Part shown: positions 8,179-19,200 of the stretch, piece by piece
Numbering within the stretch: position 1 is the stretch's first letter
Layout of the letters: each line of letters starts with the position of its first letter
Assembly: GCF_002211785.1 (NCBI RefSeq)
Contig: NZ_CP022132.1
Coordinates: 1,612,001 to 1,676,000 of the forward strand
Length of the DNA: 64,000 nucleotides
Source: Francisella halioticida
GTDB lineage: Bacteria; Pseudomonadota; Gammaproteobacteria; Francisellales; Francisellaceae
Direction of reading: 5' to 3'
The notes under the pieces: model-generated
Databases searched by the model: none
What the model saw: the letters and a program-made list of their open reading frames with translations, nothing else
Told to the model about the DNA's origin: nothing
Position numbers and translations under genes: made by a program

Positions 8179-10155
8179 TTACTTTCTAAAACTTTGCTTC
8201 TCAGACAACTTATGATCTAAGAATTTACTAATATTATCCTTCTTATCTTTAAAGACAAAATTATTATAGACAATCATATACATTAATACTTTTCTTATAT
8301 AATGTCTTGTCTCACCAAATGGAACATTCTCTATCCATATAGGTGCTGGAACTTCTCTTTTATTTAACCATTTAGCTACATTACCTGGCCCTGCATTGTA
8401 TGCAGCTATTCCTAAAACAGTATTTTTATCAAATAATTTTTCTAAGAAATATAGGTTTGCCGTACCTAATTTAATATTATTCTGAGGAATAAATATTTGA
8501 CTGTTCATCCCTTTGGATTTATTCCCAATTAAAGATAATTTATATTTCTTAGCAATAAATTTAGCTGTAGGTTCGGTAACTTGCATCAAACCTTTTGCTC
8601 CAGCCCAAGATCCTGCTTCTATATCAAATAAAGATTCTTTACGCATAATAGAAAGTACAAGATCTCTATCAATACCGAATCTCTTAACATTTTCATTTAC
8701 TGTGTGTATAAAGGCCTTAGGAAAAAGTACATCAAGATTATTATATTTACCAATCACAGCCATATTAAATATAGCTGCATAATACATATGATTATCTTCT
8801 GCTAAACGAACAAGCTCTTTAATTTCACTAATCTGGTTTGCTTTTAATTTATTTCTTATACTCCAACACCATATACTAGTAGAATCTTTATACTGCCCTA
8901 TTTGATATAAACTAATAGCTTGTTCAGTAGCATCTTGAGAAAGCAATTTTTTAGTCTCATAGCTACTTAATTTATCAGCAATGTTATTACCAAAATTATA
9001 TGGTTTGTTAAGCTTATCAGATGCTAAAAATGAATAATAATTTAATGGATCTTTGATTAACTTCTCATATATATTTTTAGCTTTTGACGTCTGACCTTGT
9101 TTATCATAGCTGTATGCCAACCAGTATTTCCAAGCATCATTTTGCTGTGATTTTTTTGGTAACTGGTAATATGTTTTTATATAGCTTGCAAAATCATTGT
9201 TATACAAATCCACCCTTAACAACCATTCCCACGCTACAACATCTAGATACTGCTTATCCACTCTTTCTAGCCACAACTTTGCTTCAGGTAACTGAGATCT
9301 TGCAAAACTAACAGCAATTGCAGAAATACACTCTTGTTTAGCCCTTTTACTTAAGTATCTTTTGTTTTTTAAGTTATCCCAGATCTTTGCATAGTTAGAT
9401 GCGTTTCTATTAATAAGATTAGTTGAAATAACTACAAATACTTGATTAAATTTTCGATAACTATGATATTTAGCTATAAACCCATCTAATTTGACAGGAT
9501 TTTTTGTCGCTTCTTGCCATGCAGTAATATAATTAATGTAGTCTTCATTATTCTTAACATAAGTTTTCAATAACCACAGACTGTCGTCAAACTTGCTAGC
9601 AAATGCAAGTGTATAAGCTTTATTGGTTAAGTAAATCTTTGGTTTATAGTCTGATTTATTCCAATATTTTTGCATAACTGAACAACTAGAAGGCATGTAT
9701 ACGCGATTCTGCCAAAGATTACCATACTCTTTTAAAGCTTGATGTTTATCTCCTGATTCATATTCTGCTTGCATGTTCCAGCATTTACCTGAAATACCAA
9801 GATCTCCCTTATAGTATTTTTTAAAAAGCTTCCAATTTTGTTTTTGTGCATAGTATTGCGCTAAAGTATCAGATAGCTTATCTTGCCAGTATTTATTATT
9901 ATCCTGTTTAAAATATGCATCAATCGTAGATGGCTTAAAGAGCTCTGGATCACTACTAACTTCTTTATACTGAAAGTATGGATATATACTAGTATTTTTA
10001 AGTTTAGATTTAAGATAATAATAAGATTTATAATCTTTTGCTTCTAAATCTCTTAATGCTTGTTTTGAAACTTGAATTTGCTCAGTAGTAAGACTATACC
10101 CAATACCTACAGACAAAAATAATAAACAACTTATTACAAAATTTTTACTAAACAT
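8179..10155 (-). CDS. slt: Soluble lytic murein transglycosylase
   Basis: A periplasmic peptidoglycan-cleaving enzyme of 658 residues, close to E. coli Slt70. It has a signal peptide (residues 1-21), a long alpha-superhelical U/L region to about 480, and a C-terminal lysozyme-like domain with catalytic Glu in MRKESLF (about residue 506), followed by AGAKGLMQVTEPTA and AAYNAGPGNVAKWL. It makes 1,6-anhydro-muropeptides during wall turnover. A decayed paralogue lies at 12095-15351 in the same orientation, so this copy is probably the functional one. It converges on the barrel gene 6 bp away. Confidence 0.93.
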   Translation of the reverse strand: MFSKNFVISCLLFLSVGIGYSLTTEQIQVSKQALRDLEAKDYKSYYYLKSKLKNTSIYPYFQYKEVSSDPELFKPSTIDAYFKQDNNKYWQDKLSDTLAQYYAQKQNWKLFKKYYKGDLGISGKCWNMQAEYESGDKHQALKEYGNLWQNRVYMPSSCSVMQKYWNKSDYKPKIYLTNKAYTLAFASKFDDSLWLLKTYVKNNEDYINYITAWQEATKNPVKLDGFIAKYHSYRKFNQVFVVISTNLINRNASNYAKIWDNLKNKRYLSKRAKQECISAIAVSFARSQLPEAKLWLERVDKQYLDVVAWEWLLRVDLYNNDFASYIKTYYQLPKKSQQNDAWKYWLAYSYDKQGQTSKAKNIYEKLIKDPLNYYSFLASDKLNKPYNFGNNIADKLSSYETKKLLSQDATEQAISLYQIGQYKDSTSIWCWSIRNKLKANQISEIKELVRLAEDNHMYYAAIFNMAVIGKYNNLDVLFPKAFIHTVNENVKRFGIDRDLVLSIMRKESLFDIEAGSWAGAKGLMQVTEPTAKFIAKKYKLSLIGNKSKGMNSQIFIPQNNIKLGTANLYFLEKLFDKNTVLGIAAYNAGPGNVAKWLNKREVPAPIWIENVPFGETRHYIRKVLMYMIVYNNFVFKDKKDNISKFLDHKLSEKQSFRK

Positions 10156-10373
10156 AATAACTTAACTATTAGAAATTTATTTTGCTAAAAATACTAACAT
10201 TATTAAAGCTAAAAAACTAACGATTCTAAGTATAAGCTAATAATTTGTACTAAGAAAAATTTCTTATTCTATCAAAATGCAGTATTTACCTATATAGAAC
10301 ATTTAAAGCTAGTATATTTACTTCTAGTTAGATTACAATTATAAAAATAGATCTTACTTATTAATTTAAAAAT

Positions 10374-11492
10374 ATGAAAAATAAACTTAGTTTAATTCTT
10401 ATATTTGGCTTTATATACTTAATCTTGGTAATTGTTTTTTATAGCTTTGATAAACAATGCAATCATCGTTTTTCAATGTCTACGCCAACAAATAAAAAAA
10501 TCTCAAAAAATATAGATGTAAAAACTATTGCTAATTTAGACTACCTAAAATATAACCATGCATCATCAGTAACGACATCTGGAAACACGCTTTTTGTAAC
10601 TTGGTATAGTGGTGACCATGAAACAGCCCCTAATACAAATATAATGCTTGCAATAGCTAAAAAAATAGATGGACACTGGAAATTTTCTAAAACAAAATCT
10701 ATTATGAGTCGCCAAGAGTTTCAGTCTATATTTAAAAAACATATTCATCATTTAGGTAATCCCATAATATATGCCCAAGGTAAAAAAATATGGTTAATCT
10801 TTACCTCATCTACTGGAGGTTGGGTTACATCTTCTTTAAATACCATGTACTCAACAGATCTAGGTAAAACTTGGAGTAAACCTAAAATAGTAATTGCTTC
10901 TCCTATTTTTAACTTCAGCACTCTTACTAGAGGTTCAGCTATTAAACTAGATAATGGCTATTTTGCAGTTCCTGTATACAAAGAATTTAACAATCTTAAT
11001 GGGAGATGCTTTATTTTTGATAGCGCAGGTCATCTTATAAAGGTATCAGAAATGACTAATAATGGAGTAAATTTACAGCCAACTGTAGTACCTCTATCAA
11101 AGACACATGCTTTAGCTTTTTATAGACAAATGCATAGCTCAATTAAAAAAATCTATATAAATCAAACATATAACAACGGGAAAACTTGGACTACCGTAAA
11201 GCCAACAATGCTTAATAACCCAGATTCAGGAATTGCTGCGATAAAAACCAAAGAAGGTATACTTCTAGCTTACAATAATGCTAGTTCTGGCAGATCAAAT
11301 CTCAGCTTAGCTTATAAGCCAGATAACTCTCAAAATTGGCAAAACATATACATTTTCACCAATAAAGCAAAAGGCAAGCTATCTTATCCTGCTTTTACTT
11401 TTTATAAAAGTAATATTATTTTATCATTCTCAGATAAGCTGAAGCAAACAATAAGAGTTGTTGAGATTAAAGGAGAAAAAACTGATGCTTAA
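10374..11492 (+). CDS. Sialidase-like BNR/Asp-box protein, membrane-anchored or secreted
   Basis: The 372-residue protein has one N-terminal hydrophobic segment (about 6-26) and then a beta-propeller pattern of the exo-alpha-sialidase superfamily. Two Asp-boxes are clear: STDLGKTW near residue 165 and YNNGKTW near residue 275. Other family signatures are LGNPIIYAQGKKIWLIF, GGW, and LTRGSAIKLDNGYFAVPVY. Known members remove terminal sugars from glycans; whether this one cleaves sialic acid cannot be told. It overlaps the next gene by 8 bp and sits between two slt paralogues. Confidence 0.75.
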   Translation: MKNKLSLILIFGFIYLILVIVFYSFDKQCNHRFSMSTPTNKKISKNIDVKTIANLDYLKYNHASSVTTSGNTLFVTWYSGDHETAPNTNIMLAIAKKIDGHWKFSKTKSIMSRQEFQSIFKKHIHHLGNPIIYAQGKKIWLIFTSSTGGWVTSSLNTMYSTDLGKTWSKPKIVIASPIFNFSTLTRGSAIKLDNGYFAVPVYKEFNNLNGRCFIFDSAGHLIKVSEMTNNGVNLQPTVVPLSKTHALAFYRQMHSSIKKIYINQTYNNGKTWTTVKPTMLNNPDSGIAAIKTKEGILLAYNNASSGRSNLSLAYKPDNSQNWQNIYIFTNKAKGKLSYPAFTFYKSNIILSFSDKLKQTIRVVEIKGEKTDA

Positions 11493-12093
11493 TTACTACA
11501 ACCTTCTAGTAGCAAATATTTTTACAATATATATTTTTCTAAGATTATTTGGCTTTTTACAAAAGAAAATACTATTAATAATAGTTATTGTCTTATTAGC
11601 TTTGAACTTGATAAACGTAACATCTAATAATGAAACTATATATTATTTTATTATAGGAGTTACAAGCTACTTTAGTTTTTCATCATTCCTATTCTTAGTA
11701 TCTATTATTGCGTCAATTTTCATAAATAATAAAACCACTATCTTTCCATACACTAGCTTAGCATTTCTACCAATCATGATTATTTTTTATGGCTTATTCT
11801 TTGTATCTTCTTATAAACTTTATGACTTTGGCTTTAATCCATATATAGTTACACCCTTTATCTTTATATATGGATTAGCGCTACTGTCTATATCTAAGAG
11901 GTTTATATTATTTAACACTATCATTGTTCTATCATCAGCAATGTTACTCACACACATATTACAGGTTAATATTTGGAACTATTTATTAGATCCTACTTTA
12001 CTGATAATTTGTATTATTGAGGTGATAAGATCACTAATCACACATCTGTCACATAGAAAACAGAAAAGTAATATCAAAATCGAATATTATTAA
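11485..12093 (+). CDS. Polytopic inner-membrane protein of unknown function
   Basis: About 202 residues with some six hydrophobic segments, rich in Ile, Phe and Leu, and a short basic tail (SHRKQKSNIKIEYY). I chose the ATG at 11485 because AGGAG lies 9 bases upstream at 11471-11475 and the ATG overlaps the stop of the sialidase-like gene (ATGCTTAA), the mark of a coupled pair. A longer frame from 11458 has no such support. I do not recognise the family. The coupling suggests a role with the sialidase-like protein. Confidence 0.65.
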   Translation: MLNYYNLLVANIFTIYIFLRLFGFLQKKILLIIVIVLLALNLINVTSNNETIYYFIIGVTSYFSFSSFLFLVSIIASIFINNKTTIFPYTSLAFLPIMIIFYGLFFVSSYKLYDFGFNPYIVTPFIFIYGLALLSISKRFILFNTIIVLSSAMLLTHILQVNIWNYLLDPTLLIICIIEVIRSLITHLSHRKQKSNIKIEYY

Positions 12094-12653
12094 GTTATTT
12101 CTTAAAACTAAGTTTATTTGACAACTTAGTTTGTAAAAGATCACTTAATCTTACATGATCATTTTTTAGTACTAAATTATCATAAACCACCATATTAACC
12201 AGAACATGTCTAACATAATTTCTAGTCTCAACAAATGGTATATTTTCTACCCATTGTTTTGCAGGTATATCTTTATTAGTTAACCATTTCGCAACATTTC
12301 CTAGGCCTGCATTATAAGCAGCAATACTCAAAATCAGGTTATTCTTAAATAAATCCGCCAAAAAGTCCAAATTAGCGCTACCTACTTTAATATTGACAGT
12401 AGAGTTATATATTTGTCGTTCCTCAAATTGAGTCAGTTTATATCTTTTAGCAATAAAATCTGCAGTCGAGTTTGTAACTTGCATCAACCCTTTTGCACCC
12501 ACTGATAAGCTAACCTCTCGATAAAATAAAGATTCTCTTCTCATAATTGCAAATATTAATGATTCTTCTAAGTCATATTTCTTCGACTGCTCACTTACAA
12601 GTTCTATAAAAGGGTTAGGAAATAAAAGTTCTATATAATACCCCATGAAATTT

Positions 12654-13912
12654 TAACAACAATTTTGAGAATTTAGTTCCTAAAGTAGCTAAACTATAAA
12701 TGAGCAATTTAGGATAAATGTAAATGAGTAATAAGAGAAAAATATATACCGTTGAATTTAAGACTAAAGTTGTCTTGGAAGTATTGGGGAAAGATCAAAC
12801 AATCACACAGTTATCAGTAAAATATAATATTACGCCCAAAAACATAAATAATTGAAAAACAGCCTTTTTAGAAAATGCTGAGTTGGCAATGGATCCATCC
12901 AAATCAGTATCACAATATAAAAAAGACAATGCAAAGCTTCAAACCAAGATAGATCAGTATTCTAAGAAGGTTGGACAACTAACAATTGAGAAGGAATTTC
13001 TTGAGTGAAAGCTCGTAAGCTTGGGATTATCTGATAGAAAAGCAATGATTGATCCTAAGCATAAATTATCTGTTGTAAAACAAAGTTTCTTATTAGAAGT
13101 TTCTAGAGCTGGTTTATATTACAAGCCTGTGGTTAACGAACATAAAGAAGAAGTAAAAGCAAAGCTTATACAGATACATGAGGAGATTCCCTGCTACGGC
13201 TATATAAAAGCTCATAAGCAATTAATAGAAGATGGGTTTAGCATCTGTGAGAACACAGTACAAAAGTATCGTAAAGAGTTAGGCATCAAAGCTATATTGG
13301 CGGTGAAAAAACCAAACTTAAACTTATCTGAACCTAACAAAGAGCATGCTATTTATAGTTACAAACTAAAAGGTTTAAGCATATTGAGACCTAATCAAGT
13401 TTGGTCTACAGATATTACATATATTAAGACTGATGCTGGCACAGTTTATATGGCAGCTATTATTGATTGGTACTCTAAGGCTGTACTAAGTTGGGAGATA
13501 TCCAACACTATGGATAGTAGTTTAGTTATGAAAGTTTTAAATGAAGCTCTGTATAAATATGGAGTACCAGAAATATTTAACACTGATCAAGGTAGCCAGT
13601 ACACATCTAACATTCATATCCAAACATTATTGGATAAAAAAATTACTATATCTATGGATGGTAAAGGTAGAGCAACTGATAACATTTGCATCGAAAGATT
13701 TTGGAGAAGTGCTAAATGTGAGAGATTTTATTTAAATCAATATCCTGGCATTGTTGAACTAAGAAACGATGTGGATGATTATATAGATTTTTATAATAAT
13801 AGAAGATTTCATGAGTCTATCAATTATAAAAAACCTATGGAATTTTATTACGATAACTTATTGGAAAAACGGGCGGCTTAGATGGGAACTAAATAATTGA
13901 AAATATTGTTTA
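12654..13912 (+). mobile_element. IS3-like insertion sequence, type 2, inside slt paralogue
   Basis: The ends carry an imperfect inverted repeat: left TTAACAACAATTTTGAG then AATTTAGTTCC, right (reverse complement) TTAAACAATATTTTC then ATTTAGTTCC. Length is about 1.26 kb and it holds one long transposase frame. It lies in the slt paralogue between the superhelical and catalytic parts. Exact ends and any target duplication are uncertain because the flanks are degenerate. It is the only copy of this type in the window. Confidence 0.8.
12724..13881 (+). pseudogene. IS3-like single-frame transposase with two TGA stops
   Basis: One frame runs from ATG 12724 (MSNKRKIYTVEFKTKVVLEV) to TAG 13881, with TGA at 12853-12855 and 13006-13008. 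Both replace a likely TGG: the first is in NN*KTAFLENAEL, where the type 3 transposase has HNWKQQFLSNACL. The DDE core is intact: STDITYI, NTDQGSQYT and CIERFWRSAKCE. The layout, a fused HTH and integrase in one frame, resembles the type 3 element at 58705. The 286-codon downstream part could still be translated from an internal start. Confidence 0.82.
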
Positions 13913-15364
13913 ATTTATTGGGGTAGTATACTAAACGACTCTTTACTCCTAACATACCCATTGCAAAAATAGCTTGATAATGCATTTTATTATATGCTGC
14001 CACTTCTTCTAAATCATAAACTTGAAATCTATCTCTACTATTAAATTTCTCTCTTATAATCCAACGCCATAGTCTAGTAGAATCTTTATACTGTTTAGCA
14101 TTATACAAAGCTATGGCTTGATAAATATTGTGATCTTTTAATAGCTCAGAATATTTTGATTTAGATATCGTAGTTGCATTTCTAGAACCTAAATCATACG
14201 ATTGTCCTAAAGCATCTGTTGATAATAAAACATAATAGTCAAAACCTTTTTTCTTAGCAAGCTTCTGATAAATAGTATTAGCTTTTGCTTTATAGTCCTT
14301 TTTAGCATAACTATATGCCAAACAATACTTCCAGACATTCTCCTTTTGTAGATGCTTAGGTAGTTTTTGATATGTTCTGATGTAATTACTAAAATCTGAA
14401 TTATATAAATCTGCTCTTAATAACCACTGCCAAGCATCATCACTATAATATTTCTTATTAGCTTTTAAAAACCATTGTTCTGAATTAGCATCATGATTTT
14501 TAGCTAAACTAATAGCTATAGGTAGTACAGCTTGACTATAAAGCTTTGTATCCAAATATTTTGTATTTTTTAATTCTGACCATATCTTTGCATAACGCTG
14601 AAGATTATGTTTTGTTAAATCATTTGATATATCTATCAGCACTTCACTAAACTTTGGATAATTATGATATTTCGCAATGAATTCATCTAAGTTCTAAGGA
14701 TTTTTTATAATTTCTTTCCATGCACTTATATAGTCACTATATGACCGTTGTTTAATATGCTTATCAAGTAGTCTTAATGCGTTATCAAAACTATTATTAA
14801 ATGCAAGAGTATAAGCTTTATTTACTACACAGCCTTTACCTTTATTTGGATAGCCTTTACCTTTATTTAGATATCTGACACTCTAAGGCTGACGAGGTCT
14901 CATCTTTTTGCCAAAGTTTAGTAAAATCTATAATAGATTTTTGTCTGAACTCTTCATTTTGATCATCTTGTGCTATCCAACATTTACCATCTGTTTCCAA
15001 ATTTCCATCATAAAATTTTTTAAACATTTGCCAGTTTTTATTTTTAGCATAATGTATAGCTAAATCATCACATAATGCTGATGCCCAATACTCATCTTGA
15101 TGATTATTGATATAGTTTGCAATCTGCTTTTGTGTAAATATTTCAGGATTTTGAGATATATTTTTATATTTAAGGTAACTATCTAAGTTAATAGTTTTTA
15201 AGCTAGATTTAATCTGTAAATTATTGTTACTTTGTTTTTGCTGTATTTGTTTAAGTTGTTGTTTTACATCATTAATTTGTCTATCTGTCAAACCATAAGA
15301 TAAGACCTAGAAAAAACTAATACTACAAATAATAAACTTCTTAAAACACAAACTAATCTCCTTT

Positions 15365-16051
15365 TTATATTCTCTCAACTAGATTTATAACAAAATTTGC
15401 TGATTTTTGAGCTGCACTTTTCGCAAATTCATCAAAATTTTCAGTAGCATCACCATCTGCAGCATCAGAAATGCTTCTTAAAATTAAGCTTGGTATATTC
15501 ATTTCATTACATACAAGGTTAACACTACCACCTTCCATTTCTATAGCTTTTGCCATAAATTCTTTAACAACAAAGTCCTTTTTTTCAGCTGAGCTAATAA
15601 ATTGATCTCCAGTTGCTATAATCCCAGTGTGAAGATCAAGATCAAGGTCTTTTGCAACATCTTTAGCATGATCAAGAATAAAATCCGAAGTCTTAATTTG
15701 TACTTCTGAAATAGGAATCTTACCATGTGGATAACCAAATGGTGTAAGATCTACATCATGTTGTACAGTAGCAGTAGCAGCAATCATATCACCAACTTTT
15801 AAATCTTGTAAACCTCCAGCGACACCTGTAAATAGTAAGGCTTGTGCGCCAAAATGTTCTATCATTATAGTTGCTGTTAAACTAGAAAATACTTTGCCTA
15901 TTTTACTATAAGCAATGATAAGTTCTTTATCTTTATATGTTGCTAAATAATATTTATTATTTGCATATTCAACTGTTTCATAACTATCTAGTTTCTCTAA
16001 TATTGGTTGGATTTCTATTTCCATAGCTCCTAAAATTGCTATTTTTTTCAT
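15365..16051 (-). CDS. mtnN: 5'-methylthioadenosine/S-adenosylhomocysteine nucleosidase
   Basis: 228 residues, normal for MtnN/Pfs. It cleaves adenine from methylthioadenosine and S-adenosylhomocysteine in the cytosol, recycling methyl-transfer products. Signatures: MKKIAILGAMEIEI at the start, FTGVAGGL, the substrate-binding AIEMEGGSVN, and the catalytic Asp in RSISDAADGD near residue 200. It begins 1 bp after the parC stop on the same strand, so the two are probably cotranscribed. Confidence 0.95.
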   Translation of the reverse strand: MKKIAILGAMEIEIQPILEKLDSYETVEYANNKYYLATYKDKELIIAYSKIGKVFSSLTATIMIEHFGAQALLFTGVAGGLQDLKVGDMIAATATVQHDVDLTPFGYPHGKIPISEVQIKTSDFILDHAKDVAKDLDLDLHTGIIATGDQFISSAEKKDFVVKEFMAKAIEMEGGSVNLVCNEMNIPSLILRSISDAADGDATENFDEFAKSAAQKSANFVINLVERI

Positions 16052-16052
16052 T

Positions 16053-18269
16053 TTATTTACCTTCTAGCTCTATTTTTGTTATTTTTCTAAACCCTTGTGG
16101 TAAAAGTACTCCTCCACCAGAGGGCTTGTCAGTTAGATATGTTTCTATATTTTTATTATCTATACGTATAAATCTTTTACCTGCATTTAAGATAGCCTCT
16201 TGTTCTGAACTTAATAGCTCTACAAACCTTAGCTTATCTCTTTTATCAAGCCTAATAATTAATTTACCTTTACCTTTTTTAAGTATAGCAAAATTAGCAA
16301 AACCTCTAATAACAGTTCTACCATTAGAGCTTACACCAAGCATCTTCATATTCTCATCAAATGGTATGAATTTAAACACATCATCTGCATCAAAAATATT
16401 CTTACCGGTAACTTTATTGGTAATAAGATCATTCGCAGCAATAACAAAGCCTTTACCACTAGTGCTAGCAATTAAAAAATGCGAAGCTGTATTGACAAAC
16501 TCCATATTGATAATTTCATCTTTTTTATCTAGTGGGATATATGTAGTAATGTGTTCACCATACCCCCTGGCTGAAGGAAATTTATCGACATACATCGAGT
16601 AAGCTTTACCAAGCTTTGTAAAAAATATTACTTTAATATTGCTATTACCTGAAACTGCAAGAAAAAACTTGTCCTCTGGTTTATAATTTAAGCCATTAGG
16701 ATCAACATTATCTCCTTTGGCGCATCTGACCCAACCAGCTTTTGATAAAATCACTGTAACTTTTTCACTAGGGATTAAATCCTTCTCTTCTAACGCTTGG
16801 GCCTTCTCAGTTTGAGTAACTTTTGAACGTCTATCATCACCAAAGTCTTTTAATATTTGTTTAAACTCTTTTTTCATTAAGTTTTTAAATTTAACTTCAC
16901 TATTTAGATAACCTTCTAAAAGCTCTTTTTCTTTTACTAATTCTTTCTGCTCTTTTTTTATCTCAATTTCTTCAATTTTTGCTAACTTACGTAATCTAAT
17001 ATTTAAAATTGCTTCTGCCTGAATTTCTGAAAGAGAAAATTTATTTTGTAATTCAATACTCGGATCATCGTAATTCCTGATAATATCAATAACTTCATCT
17101 ATATTTAAAAATGCTATCAACAAACCTTCTAAAATATGCAATCTTGCAAGCACTTTATCTAAACTAGTTTGTAACCTTCTGCGTAAAGTTTGTCTACGAT
17201 ATTCAAGCCACTCATTTAAAATATCTAATAAATTTTTAACTTTAGGCTTATAATCTAAACCTATCATATTCATATTAACGCGGAAACTTTTTTCAAGATC
17301 TGTTCTAGCTAATAAGTGCCCCATGATCTTACTAATATTTTTTCTTGTAGTTCCAGAATATAAAACTATCTTAACCGGCTCTTTATCATCAGACTCATCT
17401 TGAATATTCTTAATCCAAGTAATTTTCTGCTGTTTTAGCTGATTTGCTATTTGCTCCATAACAGCAGAACTTGAGACTTGATGAGGTAGTTTTGTAATTA
17501 CAACATTACCACTACTATCATAATCATATATTGCTTGTTGTCTAATTGAGCCTATACCAGATTTATATACATCTGCTATTTCTTCTCTAGTACTAATTAT
17601 ATTTGCACCACCTGGATAATCTGGAGCTTCTACTATCTCTAGAATATCTTCTATTGAGGACTTAGGATTTGATAAAAGATGCAAACAAACATTCATAACT
17701 TCTGTAATATTATGAGGAGGTATATATGTCGACATCCCCACAGCAATACCCATGGCACCATTTAGTAAGATATTTGGAACCTGCGCAGGCAAAAGCTTAG
17801 GCTCATCCATTGTGCCATCAAAGTTTTTAACCCAATCAACTGTACCTTTTTTAAGTTCATCTAATAGTAGAACTGCATATTTAGATAGACGTGACTCTGT
17901 ATAACGCATCGCTGCAAATGATTTTGGATCATCCACTGATCCCCAGTTACCTTGACCATCAATGAAAGGATAACGATAAGAAAAATCTTGAGCCATCAAA
18001 ACCATTGCTTCATAACAAGCACTATCACCATGAGGATGATATTTACCTAACACATCACCAACTGTACGCGCAGATTTTTTATATTTAGATAAGTGACTTA
18101 GACCAATCTCACTCATTGCGTAAATAATGCGTCTTTGTACAGGTTTTAAACCATCAGAAATATGTGGCAATGCTCTATCTAATATCACATACATTGAATA
18201 GTTTAGATATGCTTGCTCTGAAAACTCGCCTACAGACTGTTTATTTTCCAAACTTGAGAATAAATCCAT
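16053..18269 (-). CDS. parC: DNA topoisomerase IV subunit A
   Basis: The 738-residue breaking-rejoining subunit of topoisomerase IV, which unlinks daughter chromosomes with ParE. The N-terminal winged-helix region has the catalytic Tyr in [11 protein letters not shown] near residue 120, preceded by [14 protein letters not shown], the quinolone-resistance region. A coiled coil (about 370-480) and a C-terminal beta-pinwheel follow. The short C-terminal domain and the absence of a GyrA box mark it as ParC rather than GyrA. It is followed at 1 bp by mtnN. Confidence 0.95.
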   Translation of the reverse strand: MDLFSSLENKQSVGEFSEQAYLNYSMYVILDRALPHISDGLKPVQRRIIYAMSEIGLSHLSKYKKSARTVGDVLGKYHPHGDSACYEAMVLMAQDFSYRYPFIDGQGNWGSVDDPKSFAAMRYTESRLSKYAVLLLDELKKGTVDWVKNFDGTMDEPKLLPAQVPNILLNGAMGIAVGMSTYIPPHNITEVMNVCLHLLSNPKSSIEDILEIVEAPDYPGGANIISTREEIADVYKSGIGSIRQQAIYDYDSSGNVVITKLPHQVSSSAVMEQIANQLKQQKITWIKNIQDESDDKEPVKIVLYSGTTRKNISKIMGHLLARTDLEKSFRVNMNMIGLDYKPKVKNLLDILNEWLEYRRQTLRRRLQTSLDKVLARLHILEGLLIAFLNIDEVIDIIRNYDDPSIELQNKFSLSEIQAEAILNIRLRKLAKIEEIEIKKEQKELVKEKELLEGYLNSEVKFKNLMKKEFKQILKDFGDDRRSKVTQTEKAQALEEKDLIPSEKVTVILSKAGWVRCAKGDNVDPNGLNYKPEDKFFLAVSGNSNIKVIFFTKLGKAYSMYVDKFPSARGYGEHITTYIPLDKKDEIINMEFVNTASHFLIASTSGKGFVIAANDLITNKVTGKNIFDADDVFKFIPFDENMKMLGVSSNGRTVIRGFANFAILKKGKGKLIIRLDKRDKLRFVELLSSEQEAILNAGKRFIRIDNKNIETYLTDKPSGGGVLLPQGFRKITKIELEGK

Positions 18270-18347
18270 TTATTAAGAGAAATTATTAATAATTTATCTC
18301 TAAATTATATATCAACAATGGCTTCTATACTAGTTTACTATAACTAG

Positions 18348-19199
18348 TTAATCTAGTCCTTTTCTACGGTGATAAGCTATAGTTTCTAGCTCTTTTGAAA
18401 AAATAAATTTATTTCTCTTTAAAAAATCTAATGTTTTCAAAATATCTGTAAATCCTGAAAGAATCCAAGCTTGGATAGAATAATCAAAAGTTGTTTTAGC
18501 TTTTAGATATCTACTAACACCTGAACGACATTCTTGAGTCAAAAAATCTGTAGCTGGAAACTTTATAACAACAACTCCTCTTTTATCATATATTGCTGTT
18601 TTTGCATAAGCCCCTAAACTTGACATTTGCTCTTTAATATCCTTAAAATCCTCCCATGCTAAAAGAGTTTTTTCTACAGTTTCCTTTTCAATAAAACGCA
18701 TCGACTTTGAATTATAATTTTGCTTTAAACTATACGACTCTTCTTTAAGCTCATTATATTTCTCAAGAAGTTCATTATAGAGTCTGTTTAAGGTCAAGTT
18801 AGATATCTCTAAACTATCATTCTTATTAGATATCTCAACTTGCTTCTGTTTAAGCTTTTTAGATTTTTCAGAGACTTGCTGATCTATATATTTTTTTAAA
18901 CCACTACGTAAGCCAAAAGCTATTTGATTTTCTTCAATTGAGTATTCTTTTAATATTTTTTGAGTAATATTTAATAACTGATCACGAGGTTTATCTTGAA
19001 GTGGCTGTTCCTCTATTTCTGCTTCAGTAAAAGCCTTTTTTTTGTCTTGTTTGTATAAAGTAACCTTTTCTACTAAATCAATAATTGAGATATTTCCACC
19101 AATAAGTTTTCTAACTTTATTAACAGTAATATCCTCATTCTGTGATTTTAATAATTCACACTTTTGATTTACAAGTTTTTGCGTTACTTTTTGTGACAT
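18348..19199 (-). CDS. KfrA-like DNA-binding coiled-coil protein
   Basis: 283 residues. The first 60 or so (KLVNQKCELLKSQNEDITVN, then VRKLIGGNISIIDLVEKV) match the KfrA N-terminal pattern, a winged-HTH domain found in plasmid regulators and some chromosomal proteins. Residues about 110-175 are a Lys/Glu-rich coiled coil. The C-terminus has a compact domain (residues 185-283) I do not recognise. It starts 1 bp after the map stop on the same strand and lies upstream of parC. A nucleoid or regulatory role is inference. Confidence 0.7.
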   Translation of the reverse strand: MSQKVTQKLVNQKCELLKSQNEDITVNKVRKLIGGNISIIDLVEKVTLYKQDKKKAFTEAEIEEQPLQDKPRDQLLNITQKILKEYSIEENQIAFGLRSGLKKYIDQQVSEKSKKLKQKQVEISNKNDSLEISNLTLNRLYNELLEKYNELKEESYSLKQNYNSKSMRFIEKETVEKTLLAWEDFKDIKEQMSSLGAYAKTAIYDKRGVVVIKFPATDFLTQECRSGVSRYLKAKTTFDYSIQAWILSGFTDILKTLDFLKRNKFIFSKELETIAYHRRKGLD

Positions 19200-19200
19200 C

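Larger units (their letters stand above)
12095..15351 (-). pseudogene. Second soluble lytic transglycosylase (slt paralogue), decayed and split by an IS
   Basis: Pieces match the slt gene at 8179-10155 from end to end. The signal peptide (about 15351-15292, TTG start 5 bases after AAGGAG) has an in-frame TAG. The segment 14863-15291 is the N-terminal part, followed by a frameshift and a 21-bp tandem duplication at 14831-14872. 13914-14642 is the superhelical part, with a TAG in NP*NLDEFIAKY. The insertion at 12654-13912 separates this from the catalytic domain at 12095-12646, where MRRESLF, AGAKGLMQVT and AAYNAGLGNVAKWL survive. Many independent lesions mean long inactivity. Confidence 0.9.

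Noticed and set aside
12724-13881. TGA read as tryptophan (alternative code)
   Set aside because: tdh ends in TGA at 43980-43982 with an overlapping downstream start, and other genes follow the standard code; the two TGAs are best seen as mutations.
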